Shown: positions 25,156 to 38,690, numbered from the stretch's first letter. The stretch: 64,000 bases of DNA from Imbricaverruca yamaguchii (GCA_034440575.1 JAOTOL010001614.1:62001-126000); one strand, 5' to 3'. Notes: generated by a model from the letters alone, not told the origin. Numbers and translations: made by a program.

Positions 25156-26095
25156 CTTCCGAACTATGCATGTTAGGGTAATGGCAGGACACAACGAGCA
25201 TATCTCGCTGCAGACAGATTTAGACGAACTTGTGAAGTGGTCCGAAAAAAAATGACGAATGAAATTTAATTTTGATAAGTGCAAAATCATGCAAGTAGGT
25301 AGGCACCATATGAAGGCTCCATGCTTGATGGGTGGCCAAGTACTATCGGTGACTCAGCAGGAGAAGGACTTGCATCAAAACAGACCAAAGAAGCCAGGAA
25401 GAAGGCGCTGAGAATGTTTGGGACAAGAAAATAGGAATGTATCATACAGACGTGAGGAAGTCATCAGGAAGTTTTGCTGTGAAAGCGCCAGGCCATATTT
25501 GCAATACTGTGTCCAAGCTTGCTCTCCTAGTTATGAAAAAGATTGTTGGCTTTTAGAGAGTACAAAAGAGGGCTACCAAAATGGTTAATGGTATAAGCAA
25601 CCTGGCATATGAGGAAAGATTGAAGAAATTTCATATGTTTGCACTTAGATATACAAGGCTGAGAGGAGATCTCATCCAGGTCTTTGAATTTGTTCATGGT
25701 CAGGAGAGGGGATATCTGATGGAAATGTTTGAATTTAACAGAAATGATGCAATTAGAGGTCACCAATTTAAAATGAAAACTAACCACTGCAGGACAAAGT
25801 TAGACAGTCTTTCTTTACCAACAGGGTAATAGAGGACTGGAACCAGGTGCCAGAAGCCATTGTCAGTAACGGCACAATGAACATCTTTAAAAACAGCGTA
25901 GACAATCATTATAAGAATAGAGGGATTAATTTTCAGTATTCCATGGAGGGCTGATCGACGGATTTTGTGGGCAACTGGTTGAATGTCCAGAGTCCAACCA
26001 AGAAGGGCCCTTGTGGCTCATAGTTGCACTTATATTTTGTCTTTCTGTCTTTATGTCTTTGTGTCTTCTGCTGGAGATACAGGGGAATGCCGGTG
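25156..26095 (+). mobile_element. CR1-like non-LTR retrotransposon, 3' part
   Basis: This is the C-terminal region of a reverse transcriptase ORF plus 3' UTR, broken by stops and shifts. Recognisable blocks are LQTDLDELVKWSE and RVQKRATKMVNGISNL followed by YEERLKKF, LRGDLIQVFEFVHG and, near the end, a VIEDWNQVPEAIV-type block. These are typical of CR1-clade elements (YEERL ... RRLRGDLI ... WN.LP). The same family recurs at 28400-30115 (-), 35760-36620 (+) and 59785-60168 (+). It encoded a polymerase for target-primed reverse transcription and is inactive here. Confidence 0.85.
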
Positions 26096-27542
26096 GGAAG
26101 TTAATTTAGCCTCGAGCTCATGCCATGGCCAATGCCTCCATTTTCGGCCATGTTGAGGTCATCCGATGCCATAGTAGGTCAAGCCAGCGCCATGATCTTC
26201 ATATTGGAATGGCCTGGAAAATATAAATATATACGTCTCGGATCCTTTTAACAGAAACATTGAGGTAAAATGTGTGCATCTGTTTCATATACGAAAATCC
26301 TATGGTCCGATCATGCCGTATGGTCAGGTCAAGTATGTGGAACCTTGAATACGCCCGATGCATCACCTTTGAGACTTACAAATGTTGTTCCAAGAAGTAC
26401 GTCTGTGATGCTCAAATATTTTGGAAATTGTCCAGCTTCTGACATCGTATCCTGACCCTCGGTCACGCCAAGACAATACATAGATCCACATATCAATCAC
26501 TTCAACGTACATCTTATCCTACACTTCTTAGAATGTAATCCCAAAGAAATGACGGAATGACGGATAATGTCAAACAAAGTCCCATCAAACGAAATCAGGT
26601 CATCTCAGGCCATTGGTTCGCAATGCAATATCATGTCGCATGACTTAGCCGGCGCTGAAACGTAATTTTGAGTTGACTTAGCGAGGAACAGTAATAGTAT
26701 ATATAAGATGGCATTGTGAACGATGTAGAATATGCACGATGTTTGCATGATTAAGCCAGATATAAGATACGGCTACGATAATTCTACAAATTCAAATCAA
26801 GTAATACAAAACAAACAAAATGTTCGACTCTTTTTTACCTTCAGTGAAGTAGCGGCCATGTTGGGCATTGCTTAACTGCTCCGTGGCGATATGCTCTGAG
26901 TACGCTGTCCTGAAGACTTCTCTACCACAGCACTCACTATCACCATTCAGACATTGTCTACCGTCGGGTGAGCTTCATAAATAATGAATTAACCTAAATG
27001 TCCTTTGATGCACCGACAAGGACACCTGGGAATGAATGGATCCCTGGACAGCTCTTCGAATAATGGAAGAACAGTGTAATGCTCAAGTATGCATTAGCAT
27101 ATGCTTGGCTGTCGCTCACCACCAGTATCGACGAATACGTCATCAACATATTGACACTGTGCTTCGGGCTTCTCTTGCACACTGCTGAGAGAGGATGCAA
27201 TGTGTGCCATGCAGTGTTGATGCAAACTGCTTTCCCAGTGGGGAGCCAACTGCCACCCCATTAACTTGTTGATGCTGTTGACCCAGGGTATTTTACCGGT
27301 ACTTTACCTTTCAGTACCTTATCCGAAGTACTTCTACGAATCTCATCTCATAACTTCAAAGGAAATATTTTTAGTACATATGGTGATATGAGGAGTTGCG
27401 ACATTTGCTTAGGTCATGTGCTGTTGTTGCATTTGCGATATGATGGGGCGAATTGTTGTGTTTGGTTTGTGTATTGGAATGTTTCCGAAGCATCATCCTA
27501 GGCTAAGATCGCCATTGATGTTTTTGAAGTATACATTTTCAG
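26096..27542. other. No recognised gene
   Basis: Short frames only. No shared repeat seen. Confidence 0.4.
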
Positions 27543-27730
27543 CAGGGGCGTTTATTTTCGAAAATTATGGGATACAATGCATGGCGGGAATGGGCGGACG
27601 CAAATTGATTGGGGACACACTCCATTGGGTCCCATGTTAAATGTTGAAATTATTTGGGAGGCAAGCGCAACATTGACAGGACAAATTCCCCTCAAAAGCA
27701 TACGTACAACAGCCATGATTCACAGCATTT
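27543..27730 (+). mobile_element. hAT-like (CAGGGGCG) repeat fragment, copy 1
   Basis: Begins CAGGGGCGTTT, a terminus typical of many hAT superfamily elements. It shares blocks with 38501-38690 (gtgttaaa.gttgaaat, ggaggcaa, tcaaaagcatac). No right terminus was found. Confidence 0.45.
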
Positions 27731-28262
27731 GCTACATCGATCAGTTTTTTTTCAGACCTTTCTTTCGCATTTCCACATCATTTCGAGATAGTTTTTCGAT
27801 CTGTATGCCGTCTTGTAAAACGTATCATGCTTCCCTCAGGTGATCGACGCGATCGAGGGTGGCAAACATAGATGATTTATCAGGTCAGTGGATGACCATG
27901 TCAACGTTGATTCTTAGCAGCCAATACAGGCAGAAATGAAACTACTTGAGTACATCCTCTATGCTTTTGGTGCACCGGGCCACAAGTTGCTGTTATATGT
28001 CTGGGCTAACAATAATATTGTCAACCTTTTGCTGTTCGCGTGCTTGCTGAGAAAGTTGCTACATTTAAGGGTTTTGCCATCCTGGTTATGCTTAGGGTAA
28101 CAACTGCAGTTCCAGCTAAGGATAAGGAAGCTCTTCTGATTTTGTGTCAGTTCGTGAAACGAGAAATTGACGTAGCTGCTAGCACGGTTGGGTAGGCATT
28201 CCTCCATTGAGGGAAATAAGTTCCGCAACACTGGTGTTCACGGTCTACTCATGGATCGCAAT

Positions 28263-28395
28263 CAGTGGCGTACCCAAGGTGGAGCAAAGGGGTATGTTCC
28301 CCCTCCTTTCAGCGGTGGAAAATCCCCAAGTATCGCATTGGAGCTTTTTAATTCCCCCAAAAACTCGCTGGGATCCCAATGGATGCGGGTTATAT
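28263..28395 (+). mobile_element. hAT-like terminus fragment (CAGTGGCGTACCCAAGG)
   Basis: CAGTGGCGTACCCAAGG resembles the well-known hAT terminal pattern CAGTGGCGTAGCCAGG. About 130 bp follow before CR1 sequence begins. The right end is missing. Confidence 0.45.
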
Positions 28396-28399
28396 ACAA

Positions 28400-30115
28400 C
28401 ATGACTCACTTTTGTTGATATATTCCTATTTATTGTCCAAAACATTATCAGTTCCTTCTTCCTGGCTTGCTTGGTATGTTCTAATGCCCCGAATTTTGTG
28501 TTCAGAATAACACCTAAGTCCTTCTCTTGCTGAGTCACCGATAGTACTCGGCCACCCATCAAGTATGGAACCTTCATATACTGCCTATCTACATGCATGA
28601 TTTTGCACCTATCCAAATTACATTTCATTTGCCATTCTTCGGACCTCTTCACAAGTTCGTCTAAGTCTTTCTGCAGCGAGATATTCTCATTGTGACCTGT
28701 TATTGCCCTAAAGACCTTCAAATCATCCGCAAATTTCAAAACGTTACTGTTAGGCAACTTCCAATGTTATTTACAAATATATTGAGCAGCAGTGGCCCCA
28801 GTACTGAACCCTGGGGGAATCCACTAAGCACATTTTGCCATGATTACTATGTACCACTTGGTATCATCTCTGCTGTCTATCTGTTGTCTATGAAAGCAAC
28901 ATCTTTATCTATTTTATGATGCTACCTGCAATGCCATGGACCTGGAGCTGCATCATTAACCGTTTATGGGATACATTGTCAAAGGCCTTGCTAAAGTCAA
29001 GATATGCTACATCAATCTGATTTCCATGACCAAATTGTTCTGTAGCGAGGTTCAAAAAGTCCAGGAGATTTATGAGACACGATCGCCCATGTTGAGTATC
29101 TTGAATCAATTTGTTTCCTTCCAGATAACTAACCGCTATATGCTTGATAATTGATTCGAGTACCTTGCAGACTAGGGATGTGAGGCTTACTGGCCTATAG
29201 TTTTCAACTTTCCCTCGGTCTCATTTCTTGAAAAGAAAGGAGAACGAGGACCTACGTTTTCCCTTTTCCAATCTGTTGGAATTTCATTTTGTGAAACTGA
29301 TCTACAAAATATTATACTAAGTGGAAATGCCAGTTTCGTTTCAGCTTTCCGCAATACCATAGCATAAATTTCACTAGGTGATGCTGCCTTGTTTGGCTTC
29401 ATTTTCCCGTTATGATTAATAACGCCATCACTATCAATGAAATCAACATCGTTTATCCGATCACATGTCACTGAACTGTGGTATACTGTTTGCGGATTAG
29501 TCACATCTTCCAATGTAAACACTGATTGATACGGCTTGCTGAGTTCCTCAAGCGTCTCACCATCCCCACCCAATATAGTTCCATTTGCTTCCAGTGGACC
29601 AATTGTGCTAGAAACTTTACTCATCTTGGAGAAACTAAGGAACTTTTTGCTGTCCTCATTATAGTTCTTAACAAAATCCAATTCTTTTGCTCCCTTTGCT
29701 GCTCTAGTTTTCTGTTTCACAGAGTCTCAATCTTTTTGAAACGACCTTAGATTCACGATATTTGAAGCTTCCTCAAACACTCTAAATGTAGCCTTCTTCG
29801 CCTTAATTACTTTTATCAAATCTGGCGTGAGCCATGCTGGCTTTCCAATCCTTCTTTTGCGCCTTTGCTTTTGGAAGACATGTCTAATCTGAATTTCCTT
29901 CAAGTAAGATTTGAACTTGCCCCACATTTCACAGGCATTTAAATTTGAGAAATCTTCTTCCCATCTTGTAGCACTTAAAGCCGCTCTCATGCAGTCAAAG
30001 TCTGCTCTGTTGAAATTAGGAACATTTACCGAATTATCCTTGATGGTTCCCACTACATGTGCCTTGAATCTGGCATCAGATAAGATAAAAGGCATGCTTA
30101 TGACACTACATACTA
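28400..30115 (-). mobile_element. CR1-like non-LTR retrotransposon with reverse transcriptase, 5'-truncated
   Basis: Reading on the minus strand from 30115 downward: a pre-RT region (frame 30095-29727, with GKPAWLTPDLIKVIKAK), a second pre-RT block (29720-29187, with KPNKAASPSEIYAMVLRK), RT motif A with catalytic Asp in AYLDFSKAFDNVSH (frame 29109-28909), then motif C FADDLK (frame 28757-28245), followed by KDLGVILN. The frames are not contiguous, so the ORF is broken by shifts and stops. The endonuclease domain is missing apart from its end. The element is dead but is the best-preserved RT in the window. Confidence 0.9.
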
Positions 30116-30305
30116 TTTTTCTGAGCAGTTTGAGGGTGGTCCATGATTAATTATTCTAAATACTCCAAACATGTGTCACAGTTACATTTTCAGGGATGTT
30201 GATACGTCCACCTGTACATAGTAACCTCATTACACACACATCCGCCCATGCACAATAAGCCCATGGCATACACAATATTATCATGCACAATTCGTAATGG
30301 CGTTT
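30116..30305. other. Spacer, nothing recognised
   Basis: Short sequence between the CR1 element and a small minisatellite. Confidence 0.3.
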
Positions 30306-30415
30306 GATACCGCGGCGCATGTGGACACCACAACGCATGTGGACACCACGTCGCATGTGGACACCACGTCGCATGACGCCATGTCATGACGTCGTGGACG
30401 CCATGTCGCATATCC
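30306..30415. repeat. 18-bp minisatellite (cgcatgtggacaccacgt)
   Basis: About four copies of an 18-bp unit, then diverged derivatives (gacgccatgtcatgacgtcg). Confidence 0.9.
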
Positions 30416-31752
30416 GCCCACCTACCCGAACTGACGTTGTAGGGCGGAGTCTTAATTGGTCTGGGCAGGCCCTACGGACTTTGGGCCGGGCCGGAATACG
30501 GGTATGCTGAACCAACATATTACATAAATGGACGACCATGGACCGAACGGGACCTGATTTCCCATTTGATTTATTTCCGCTGCAGTATTTTTGTGTGTGG
30601 ACAATATGGTTTATGCAAATTAAGCAAACTTTTCCCAAAATCACAACCCGCCATCAATGATAATCGACATCATCCGGTTATTCATGTCCCACTAAAATGA
30701 AATCACACAAATATCACACATTGCGCAGCCTCAATCCTCCAGCCATGAGACGAAACTACAAAATGTCTATGATTTCATGAACATCATAATGTTCCTTTCC
30801 TGGGTTTTTTATTTTAGTCTATGACTGCCTTCATAATTATGAAGATCTTATGTGCACATAAGTACAAAATGGGTGGCATATACAAACGTAGAGCAGATAT
30901 CTTACACTTTTGCAAATTAAATCTTAAATCTTTTTACGAAAAATTACCGTGGGAGAGTGGGGTAAGGGTAAGTAAACTAAGTTGGGTTGCAATCAGTTTT
31001 TTTAAACCTATTAGTAGAACGATATGTGACATAGCTTTGCACATGTGAGTCGTTTACTTATATATAGCAAAGGGCATGAAAGCAAGCTTATGTTCACCTG
31101 CGTGCTTGCGCATTCTCCGTCTGAACAGGCACGTGGTTTCTGCCTACATATACCTACATACAAACTCGCCTGGTTGCTTTTCCCAAGCAAATATAAAGTA
31201 AAGCCAATGGAACTATTGCGAATTAAGACATGCCAATTTCTAGTGGCATCTAACTGTTCGTGAACTTGAAATATTGTAAGTAAAATGACACTGACTACCG
31301 GCGTAATACGAATCTAATATAATTGACATTGAAATCGAGGGTGAGAGAGTGTTTTGGAATTGAGGTAAAAGAGCCGTGCGTACAGCGGCGACTTGCTTCC
31401 ATCCAGGTCGCAGCATGTCTCGAGCTGGCAGAGGTTAACGGGATCTTCACAAAGACTGGTACGCTGGTCGATAGTTGCTGGAGTTTGTATGTTAAAGTGT
31501 TCCGATTTCAAAAGCATCGACGCAAGAGCGGATTCCATTATTGAGACCATTGCCAGAATCGCAATTCCTTGTCGCCTCGCATTTATGCTATCATTACGCC
31601 AGCTGTGCCCGCTCTATCCCGCTGTTGGGCCTGTGACACCTTGTAGCAAGCGTGCGCCGTAAGCCCGGCTTAGGTGGTGTTCGGATGGTGCCCAATAATC
31701 AGCTTAGCATCCCGTCCGAGGTGAGGTCACGCTGTGTCACGCCTTAGACGGT
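30416..31752. other. No recognised gene
   Basis: Frames at 31323-31544 (+), 31393-31662 (+) and 31314-31550 (-) overlap and have no recognisable domain. Confidence 0.4.
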
Positions 31753-32349
31753 GATCAAACAACGTACGGTACACATCGCGACGTCCTGCACATGTCGGGA
31801 CTGATCAAACAACGTACGGTGCACATCGCGACGTGCTGCACATGTCGGGACTGATCAAACAACGTACGGTGCACATCGCGACGTGCTGCACATGTCGGGA
31901 CTGATCAAACAACGTACGGTGCACATCGCGACGTACTGCACATGTCGGGACTGATCAAACAACGTACGGTGCACATCGCGACGTGCTGCACATGTCGGGA
32001 CTGATCAAACAACGTACGGTGCACATCGCGACGTCTTGCACATGTCGGGACTGATCAACAACGTACGGTGCACATCGCGACGTGCTGCACATGTCGGGAC
32101 TGATCAAACAACGTACGGTGCACATCGCGACGTCTGCACATGTCGGGCTGATCAAACAACGTACGGTGCACATCGCGACGTGCTGCACATGTCGGGACTG
32201 ATCAAACAACGTACGGTGCACATCGCGACGTGCTGCACATGTCGGGACTGATCAAACAACGTACGGTGCACATCGCGACGTCTTGCACATGTCGGGACTG
32301 ATCAACCAACGTACGGTGCACATCGCGACGTGCTGCACATGTCGGGACT
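31753..32349. repeat. 50-bp satellite, about 12 copies
   Basis: Unit begins gatcaaacaacgtacggtgc and continues acatcgcgacgtgctgcaca then tgtcgggact. Copies differ by single changes and 1-bp indels. Contiguous without spacers, so not CRISPR. Confidence 0.97.
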
Positions 32350-32430
32350 AGAGTGGCCAGTAAGCGGATTGCTGCAATGAAGAGCAATTGTAAAACAGCG
32401 TTATTTGGTTTCATGTCAAAGTATAGTCCA

Positions 32431-33433
32431 TTAGGACACGCCCTGGAGTACCTCTGCAAATTATGTGCAATGGAGGGGTGCTGACTCCGCCCCCTAAGAT
32501 GACGGCTCCTATTATAGCTGGAGCGACGAAATTTATCGGGTTGATGGGTACGATAGTGAACTCTATTGTGTGCAAATTGAACGACCTTAGGTCGATATCT
32601 TCAAGGTCAAATGAGGTCAAAATTTTAAAATGTTCTTGTTTGTCGTGGCTTGGCTTTTCATTGTTATGGATCGCTGTGATTGTGTATAAATGCTCCAAAA
32701 TGAGCGTCGATGATGTTTTAGACATTTCTAATGATGCGATACAGATGCTAGACCCGGCATTTGACCACCTACATAGCAGTACTTTATCAGGTCATTACCT
32801 GCTCCAGTTTCCGGAACCGGGCCTCCCGCCCGACTGCTCCGTCTGGCGGCTCGATGCAATCGGCCTCGCAAAGAAAGTACATGCATAAAGTATGGAAACG
32901 CTTAGGTACACAATAGGTACAGTAGTACAGTAGTTAGTACAGTAGTACAGTAGAAACGCGTAGGCACAGTAGTTTTCAGGATGTGTAGGGAGTAACATGC
33001 AAAGTGGCTTCAATCACATGACAGTCATTTGCATTTGTGATAACATTCCGGTTGACCAAGTTTGGTTTCATTAACCTGTCATGAACTTGACCTGACATGA
33101 ACTCAGTGACCTGTCATGAGTTTTAAGCAATATACCATAACAATATAGGTCAAACAAGTCGCTAGTGTTGCCAAGAACATTTTTATTTTGCCAATATACG
33201 GAAAGCGCATCAGCGCCAAGTTTTGTGGTCAGTGCTGGGTTATACATTTAAAGACCCCTAACTGGAGCAATTTTCAGGAGATATGCGTTTGTCTTGCTTT
33301 AAACAACGCGCCGGTCATTTCTAAGCAGGTACACAAACAATGGCATATATCGGCCAGTAACATTTTGAGTCATGTACGAAAAACCGGGGTGGTGGACGGA
33401 TTTTGCCCTCCCCCCCCTCCAGGGCGCGTGTTA
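32431..33433 (-). mobile_element. TTAA-type non-autonomous element, family B, copy 3 (inverted)
   Basis: Reverse-complement copy of family B. It has CACGCCCTGGAG-type termini at both ends, but the outer bases read TTAG rather than TTAA. Only one 5' module is present, so this copy is the simplest guide to the unit structure. A short tacagtag expansion sits at about 32920-32952. Confidence 0.75.
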
Positions 33434-34000
33434 GAGCTAACAAGACCTAGCGAATATATTTATCAGCTGATGGCAGTACTTCGGATGAGCTGCCAAAAGT
33501 CGTTTGGTTATCAGCACGCCGACTGTGTATATATATTGTTCTTAAATTGTTTGCCAGCTGGTAACCTGCGACAAGTGCTTGACAATACATCAGTGCTTAA
33601 TCGATATTTCTTCTTTTTTCGTCAGCCACATGGTTGACTTAGTTAGCTATTTTGACTTAATAAGAAGCATCTAGCTCTTGGATTACCTAATTTAGTTGAT
33701 TAGCTTCCAATTTCGTTCAGGATGGTCGAATAAATGGAGGATAAATGGAGTCAATGCACTTACGCAAATGGTGATTCATTCAGGTCTGTCGACACCAGGC
33801 CAGGCAACATGCCTTATTTATGAAGAATAAAAGAAAATCGTGAAGTGTTTCCACCCGGGTAGGGATGAATAGGTTTGGCTGGGTTCAGCCGTTCATAATG
33901 CAGACTGTATATATAATGGGTACAATAGGATAGGATGGGATATGATGCAGTCATCATGGACGGGACAGGAATGCGACAACGGGAGGCATGACCGACCAGA
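33434..34000. other. No supported gene
   Basis: Nothing recognised. Confidence 0.4.
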
Positions 34001-34270
34001 CCCTGACACCCAGCGTACCACTGGCGACCCTGATACACAGCATACGACCGGCGACCCTGACACCCAGCATACGATTGGCGACCCTGACACCCAGCATACG
34101 ACTGGCGACCCTGACACCCAGCGCACCACTGGCAACCCTGACACCCAGCGCATACCACTGGCAACCCTGACACCCAGCATACCACTGGCGATCCTGACAC
34201 CCAGCGCACCACTGGCAACCCTGACACCCAGCGCACCACTGGCGACCCTGACACCCAGCATGCGACTGGC
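34001..34270. repeat. 27-bp minisatellite, about 10 copies
   Basis: Unit ccctgacacccagcgcacca followed by ctggcga. It is divisible by three, so frames run through it on both strands. Those frames are not supported as genes. Confidence 0.95.
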
Positions 34271-34429
34271 GCGAACAGCCCGCAATCCGCCGATCGCCTC
34301 CGTACCTGTGTCCCGCCGACTCCGCTGGCCAGCCTAGGATGCCTGGGACCGACGGTCGCCGGACGTTCCTCGTCCACCACAGCACTAGCGTGACCGGACA
34401 CGGACCGGTCGTGACACCCCGCCGTCGCC

Positions 34430-34952
34430 GCTGGCTACCGACTGAGTGGGCGCTGCCGGCCGTGCCCGGCCGTGCCCGGTAGTGCTCGGCCCCAGCCGAC
34501 GGCGGCGCGTCGACTGGGTGCGCCTGGGCCGCCGCCGCCGCCGCCGTCGCCGCCGCCGCCGCCGCCCGCCTGTCGCAGCTGGTTGCGGTCCGGCGTGTCG
34601 CAGCCGAACGCCAATGCGTCGCATCAGGGCACGGTTGAGTTTGTCGCGGGCGGACTGGGACGAATTGTCGGGGCTGAATGTGTTGCAGCCGGAGCGCCGT
34701 TCAGTTTGGGTTCCAGTCCAGCCGCCGTTAGACGGGTGGGTTGGATGCGTCGCTGCCGGGCAGGGTGGACCGTGCCACCACAGGAGCCGGCTTCAGCGTG
34801 TCGCCGTCAGACGCGGTTGAATGTGTCGGAAGTGGTCGGGTTGGATGTGTCGCAGCGGGAGTGACGCTGAATGTGTCTACGGCGGTCGAGATCAAATGTG
34901 CCGCCGCAGGGACGGGGCTGACGGGCGGGCCAATCCGTGGTGGTCCGACGTG
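34430..34952. repeat. GC-rich tract with (GCC)n
   Basis: A (ccg)n run lies at about 34527-34575. The rest is GC-rich sequence with degenerate tgtcgcagcc motifs, apparently a decayed relative of the 23-bp array that follows. Arg/Pro/Ala-rich frames on both strands reflect composition. Confidence 0.7.
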
Positions 34953-35336
34953 GCTAGTGTGTCGCATTCGACGCGACTAGTGTGTCGCAGCCGACGAGGT
35001 TAGTGTGTCGCATTCGACGCGACTAGTGTGTCGTATCCGACGCGACTAGTGTGTCGCATCCGACGCGACTAGTGTGTCGCATCCGACGCGACTAGTGTGT
35101 CGCATCCGACGCGACTAGTGTGTCGCATCCGACGCGACTAGTGTGTCGTATCCGACGAGGTTAGTGTGTCGCATCCGACGCGACTAGTATGTCTCAGCCG
35201 ACGTGACTAATGCGTCGCAGCCGACGCGACTAGTGCATAGCAACCGACGCGGCTAGTGTATCGCAGCCGACGTGACTAGTATGTCGCATCCAACGCGACT
35301 GGCGTGTCGCATCTGACGCGACTAGTGTGTCGCAGC
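34953..35336. repeat. 23-bp satellite, about 16 copies
   Basis: Unit ctagtgtgtcgcatccgacg followed by cga. Central copies are nearly identical. The outer copies, especially to the right, are more diverged. Confidence 0.95.
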
Positions 35337-35759
35337 TTCAAATCGCCCACATGGACCATCTGGGCGTGCTCCTGTACGCCCAGATTGTCTCGGACACTGA
35401 GTTTGTAGCGAACTAAGCTGGAGTATGTAATTACAATTTGAGTGTACTACGCAGAACGCTTCTGCAGATCTCACGGTGGTAGTTGAGGTAGGTGGGCTAT
35501 TCCACGGCAAACCGACAAGTAAAATGAACTGATAAACACATGCCGAACTGATAAACACATGCCTCATCTTTTTTATGAAAATTTGCCTGCAAGGTAATCC
35601 GATTGTGTGAATGTGCCTGTGCAACTTGTAGGCTAATCAGACAAACGACCGTTGAGTTACTGACCGTTCAAAGCGAAAAAGTTGCCACCTATCGGCAGAC
35701 ACGTTGAAGTACTGAGTTTGAGATAAAAGCATGACAGATCTGGCGCGCTATCAAAAACA
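35337..35759. other. No supported gene
   Basis: Nothing recognised. Confidence 0.4.
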
Positions 35760-36620
35760 CTTTGGGAGCAAGAATGGATAAGCCAGCTTCAGGTCCATGG
35801 TATTGCAGGTGGCATCCTAAAATGGATAGAGTTGTGGCTTTCACATACACAGCAGAGATTGACGCTAAATGGTACAAAGTCATCATGGAAAAATGTTCTT
35901 AGTAGAGGCTCCTTGGGATCAGTACTGGGGCCACTACTGTTCCTTATGTTTATAAATAACATTGAAAGTGGCCTAAGTAGTAAAGTTGTACAATTTGCGG
36001 ATGATTTGAAAGTTTCTAGGGCGATAACATCACAATGAGCTTATCTCACTGCAGAAAGACTTGGACGAACTTGTGAAGTTGTCCGGAGAATGGCAAATGA
36101 AATTTAATTTTTAATAAGTACAAAGTCATACATGTAGGTAGGCAGCTTATAAAGGCTCCATCCTTGATGGGTGGCCAAGTGCTATCGATGACTCAGCAGG
36201 AGAACGACTGAGGTGTTATTCTGAACACAAAATTTGGGGCATCGGAACAGACCATGGAAGCCAGGAAGAAGGCATTAAGAATGATTGGGGCAATACATTG
36301 GAATGTATCATTCAGAAGTGAGGAAGTCAACAGGAAGCTTTACTCTGGATATGTAAGGCCACATTTGAGACACCACGTCCAACCTCGTCTCCTAGTTATG
36401 AAAAAGATTGTTGTCTTTTAGAGAGAGAGAGAGTACAAAAGAGGGCTACACAAATGGTTAATGGTATAAGCAACCTGGCATATGAGGAAAGATTGAAGAA
36501 ATTATATATGTTTTCACTTAGATGTAGAAGGCTGAGAGGCAATCTCATCGAGGTCTTTACATTTGTCCATGATGAGAAGGGATATCTCAGGAAAATCTTG
36601 GAAATGTTATTTTCACATTA
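35760..36620 (+). mobile_element. CR1-like non-LTR retrotransposon fragment
   Basis: Plus-strand frames read LQVHGIAGGILKWIELWLSH, then a GSVLGPLLFLMFINNIESGL block (RT motif B region) and FADDLKVSRAI (motif C). Further on, frames read GLHKWLMV-like and YEERLKK blocks, matching the copy at 25156. It contains internal stops, a 1-bp-type shift before 36040 and a (ga)n expansion at about 36418. The 3' UTR is missing. Confidence 0.85.
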
Positions 36621-37139
36621 AATCTGCGCAAAGTTCTGCCAGTCATAATCAAGCAAGCAATTTATAGCAAGCAAAGCCGCCATCTATAAAATTTTGATGT
36701 GCCATCCAACGGCTGGTTGAACGTCGAATAGCTCCGGGAGTGTGTGAAAGGTGACGAAAAATGGTTCTCTTCTCTTCTCCGTATCTCCTATGCTGTAAGG
36801 CATGAATTTATTTTGACACATTTTTTTTTAAAGTTCCGAAGTCCAAGGGATGCATTCGTGATAATATCTGCTAAAACTCTCGAACTTTGAGAAAGTGATC
36901 TTGTGACCGCTTATCTCGTGTTATTTCGTTGAAGCCGATAGGTTTGCACCTTCAGAAGCCAAGATACACCTTCCAATTGCACGCTAAAAATGTTTTGATT
37001 TCATATCTTGTTACGTGGCAGAGCTAAGCTCTCCTCCATGCCGACAAAAATTATTGATGCGAGTCTACCTCATCTATTAAAATATTTTTTTAATAAATAT
37101 AAAATGTTTTGTTTTGGAATCGCACATAATTAAGGAAAT
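36621..37139. other. No supported gene
   Basis: AT-rich, nothing recognised. Confidence 0.4.
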
Positions 37140-37501
37140 TGAAAACGACATAACTTCTTCCCCTCTCTCACTCTCACAATTTTTCCTACTCTCATACTCT
37201 CTCTCTCACTCGCTCACTCTAATTCATTTTCTAACTCTATCACTCTCGCTCACTATCTCACCCTCTCACCCTCGCACACTCCGACACTCCCAGACTCCCA
37301 CACGCTTACACTCTCACACTCTCACACTCTCACACTCACATTTTCACACTTTCACGTTCGCACACTCTCACACTCTCTCTCACTCTCTCACTATCTCTCT
37401 CTATCTCTGTCTCTATCTCTATCTCTATCTTTATATCTACATCTATATCTTTCTCTATCTCTATCTCTATCTGTATCTATATCCATATCTCCATCTCGCT
37501 T

Positions 37502-37566
<65 letters not shown>

Positions 37567-37715
37567 TTCTCTCTATCACACAGACACACACACACATACA
37601 CACAAACATGCACACACACACACACACCTACACACACACACACACACACACGCACACACACACACACCTTCTCTCTCTCTCTCTCTCTTTCCCTCGTGCT
37701 CTCCTGTTTTCTTGC
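37140..37715. repeat. Compound (CT)n, (CTAT)n and (CA)n microsatellite
   Basis: Long pyrimidine-rich tract (cactct, ctatct, ctctct) passing into cacaca near 37580-37670. Frames through it (for example 37114-37818) are low-complexity Ser/Leu/His only. Confidence 0.97.
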
Positions 37716-38500
37716 TTTATCTCTGTCCCCCTTGCAAGGACGAAACCTGCTTCATGAGCTGATGGAAGAACTTCAACGGTCTGCATACGAAGGCGACGAC
37801 TGCAGATACTCACTCTGACACCATTTTCTGTCAAAAGAACTGCATAAATATTCTCGGAACTACGCTCTACATGATCAAGAAAAGCCAGCAGCTTTAGCCA
37901 GAACGTGGCCTGGTTCCACAGGTAGACGGGGGTGTCAGTTTGCAAACACCGGCAGGGGTCACCGGCCTTCTCAATCAGTTGGTAGAACGTGTCCTAGATC
38001 CACAGGTCCATGGGGTTTCAGTTTGGATACACTAGGAGGGCCACCACCGCCTCCCCCTCCCAATTAATATCTCCGTAAATATCTGTGAGATATTTACGTT
38101 TGCATCAGGCGGATACAGGGAATCCACAAATAGAGATATGCTCATTCACTCGGAGATATGCTCATTATGTCAGTTAGCTGTTTGTGAAGAAATACCGGAC
38201 GGCAGGGGCATCATCAAGAAAAAAAACATTACTGGGACACACCTTGATCGGATACTATTTGGTTCGAGGCGAAGGCGGGGAACAATTTGATTACTTGAAT
38301 TCCACAGGCTTACTTTGCAACCGCTTTGTTGCACCTGTAGCTCTCGCTGATTTTAAATGATCAGCTTGTCACATTTACGAGCCATGCTGACTAATGTATA
38401 CGCAGCCTAATTGCATATCAGATCATCAGGTAAACAAAACGTGAGGAAAAACAACACGTATCCCAGAATGGAGTCCTGAACATTTAATACAGCAGCTGAG
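37716..38500. other. No supported gene; short perfect palindrome at 38074-38098
   Basis: CGTAAATATCT and its complement flank a 3-nt loop. Nothing else recognised. Confidence 0.45.
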
Positions 38501-38690
38501 CAGGGGCGTTGGTCTCTGATAATTATTGGAGGGCACAATACCTGAAGGAAATTGGCGAGAACAAATGAATTTGGGGGAAGGGCATCACATCGAGTCCAGT
38601 GTTAAAAGTTGAAATAAGTGGGGAATCCAACATGGGGTGTGTGCAAGGCCGTTCAAAAGCAAACACATCGACACCCACGCGGCTCAGCAT
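38501..38690 (+). mobile_element. hAT-like (CAGGGGCG) repeat fragment, copy 2
   Basis: Begins CAGGGGCGTTGG and shares downstream blocks with 27543-27730 in the same order. Non-coding, and no right terminus found. Confidence 0.45.

Noticed and set aside
31753..32349. Regular repeats resembling a CRISPR array
   Set aside because: The 50-bp units are contiguous with no unique spacers, there are no cas genes, and the window is eukaryotic.
34385..34980. Arg/Pro/Ala-rich frames of 79-130 codons
   Set aside because: They result from (GCC)n and GC-rich degenerate repeats, and they overlap on both strands.
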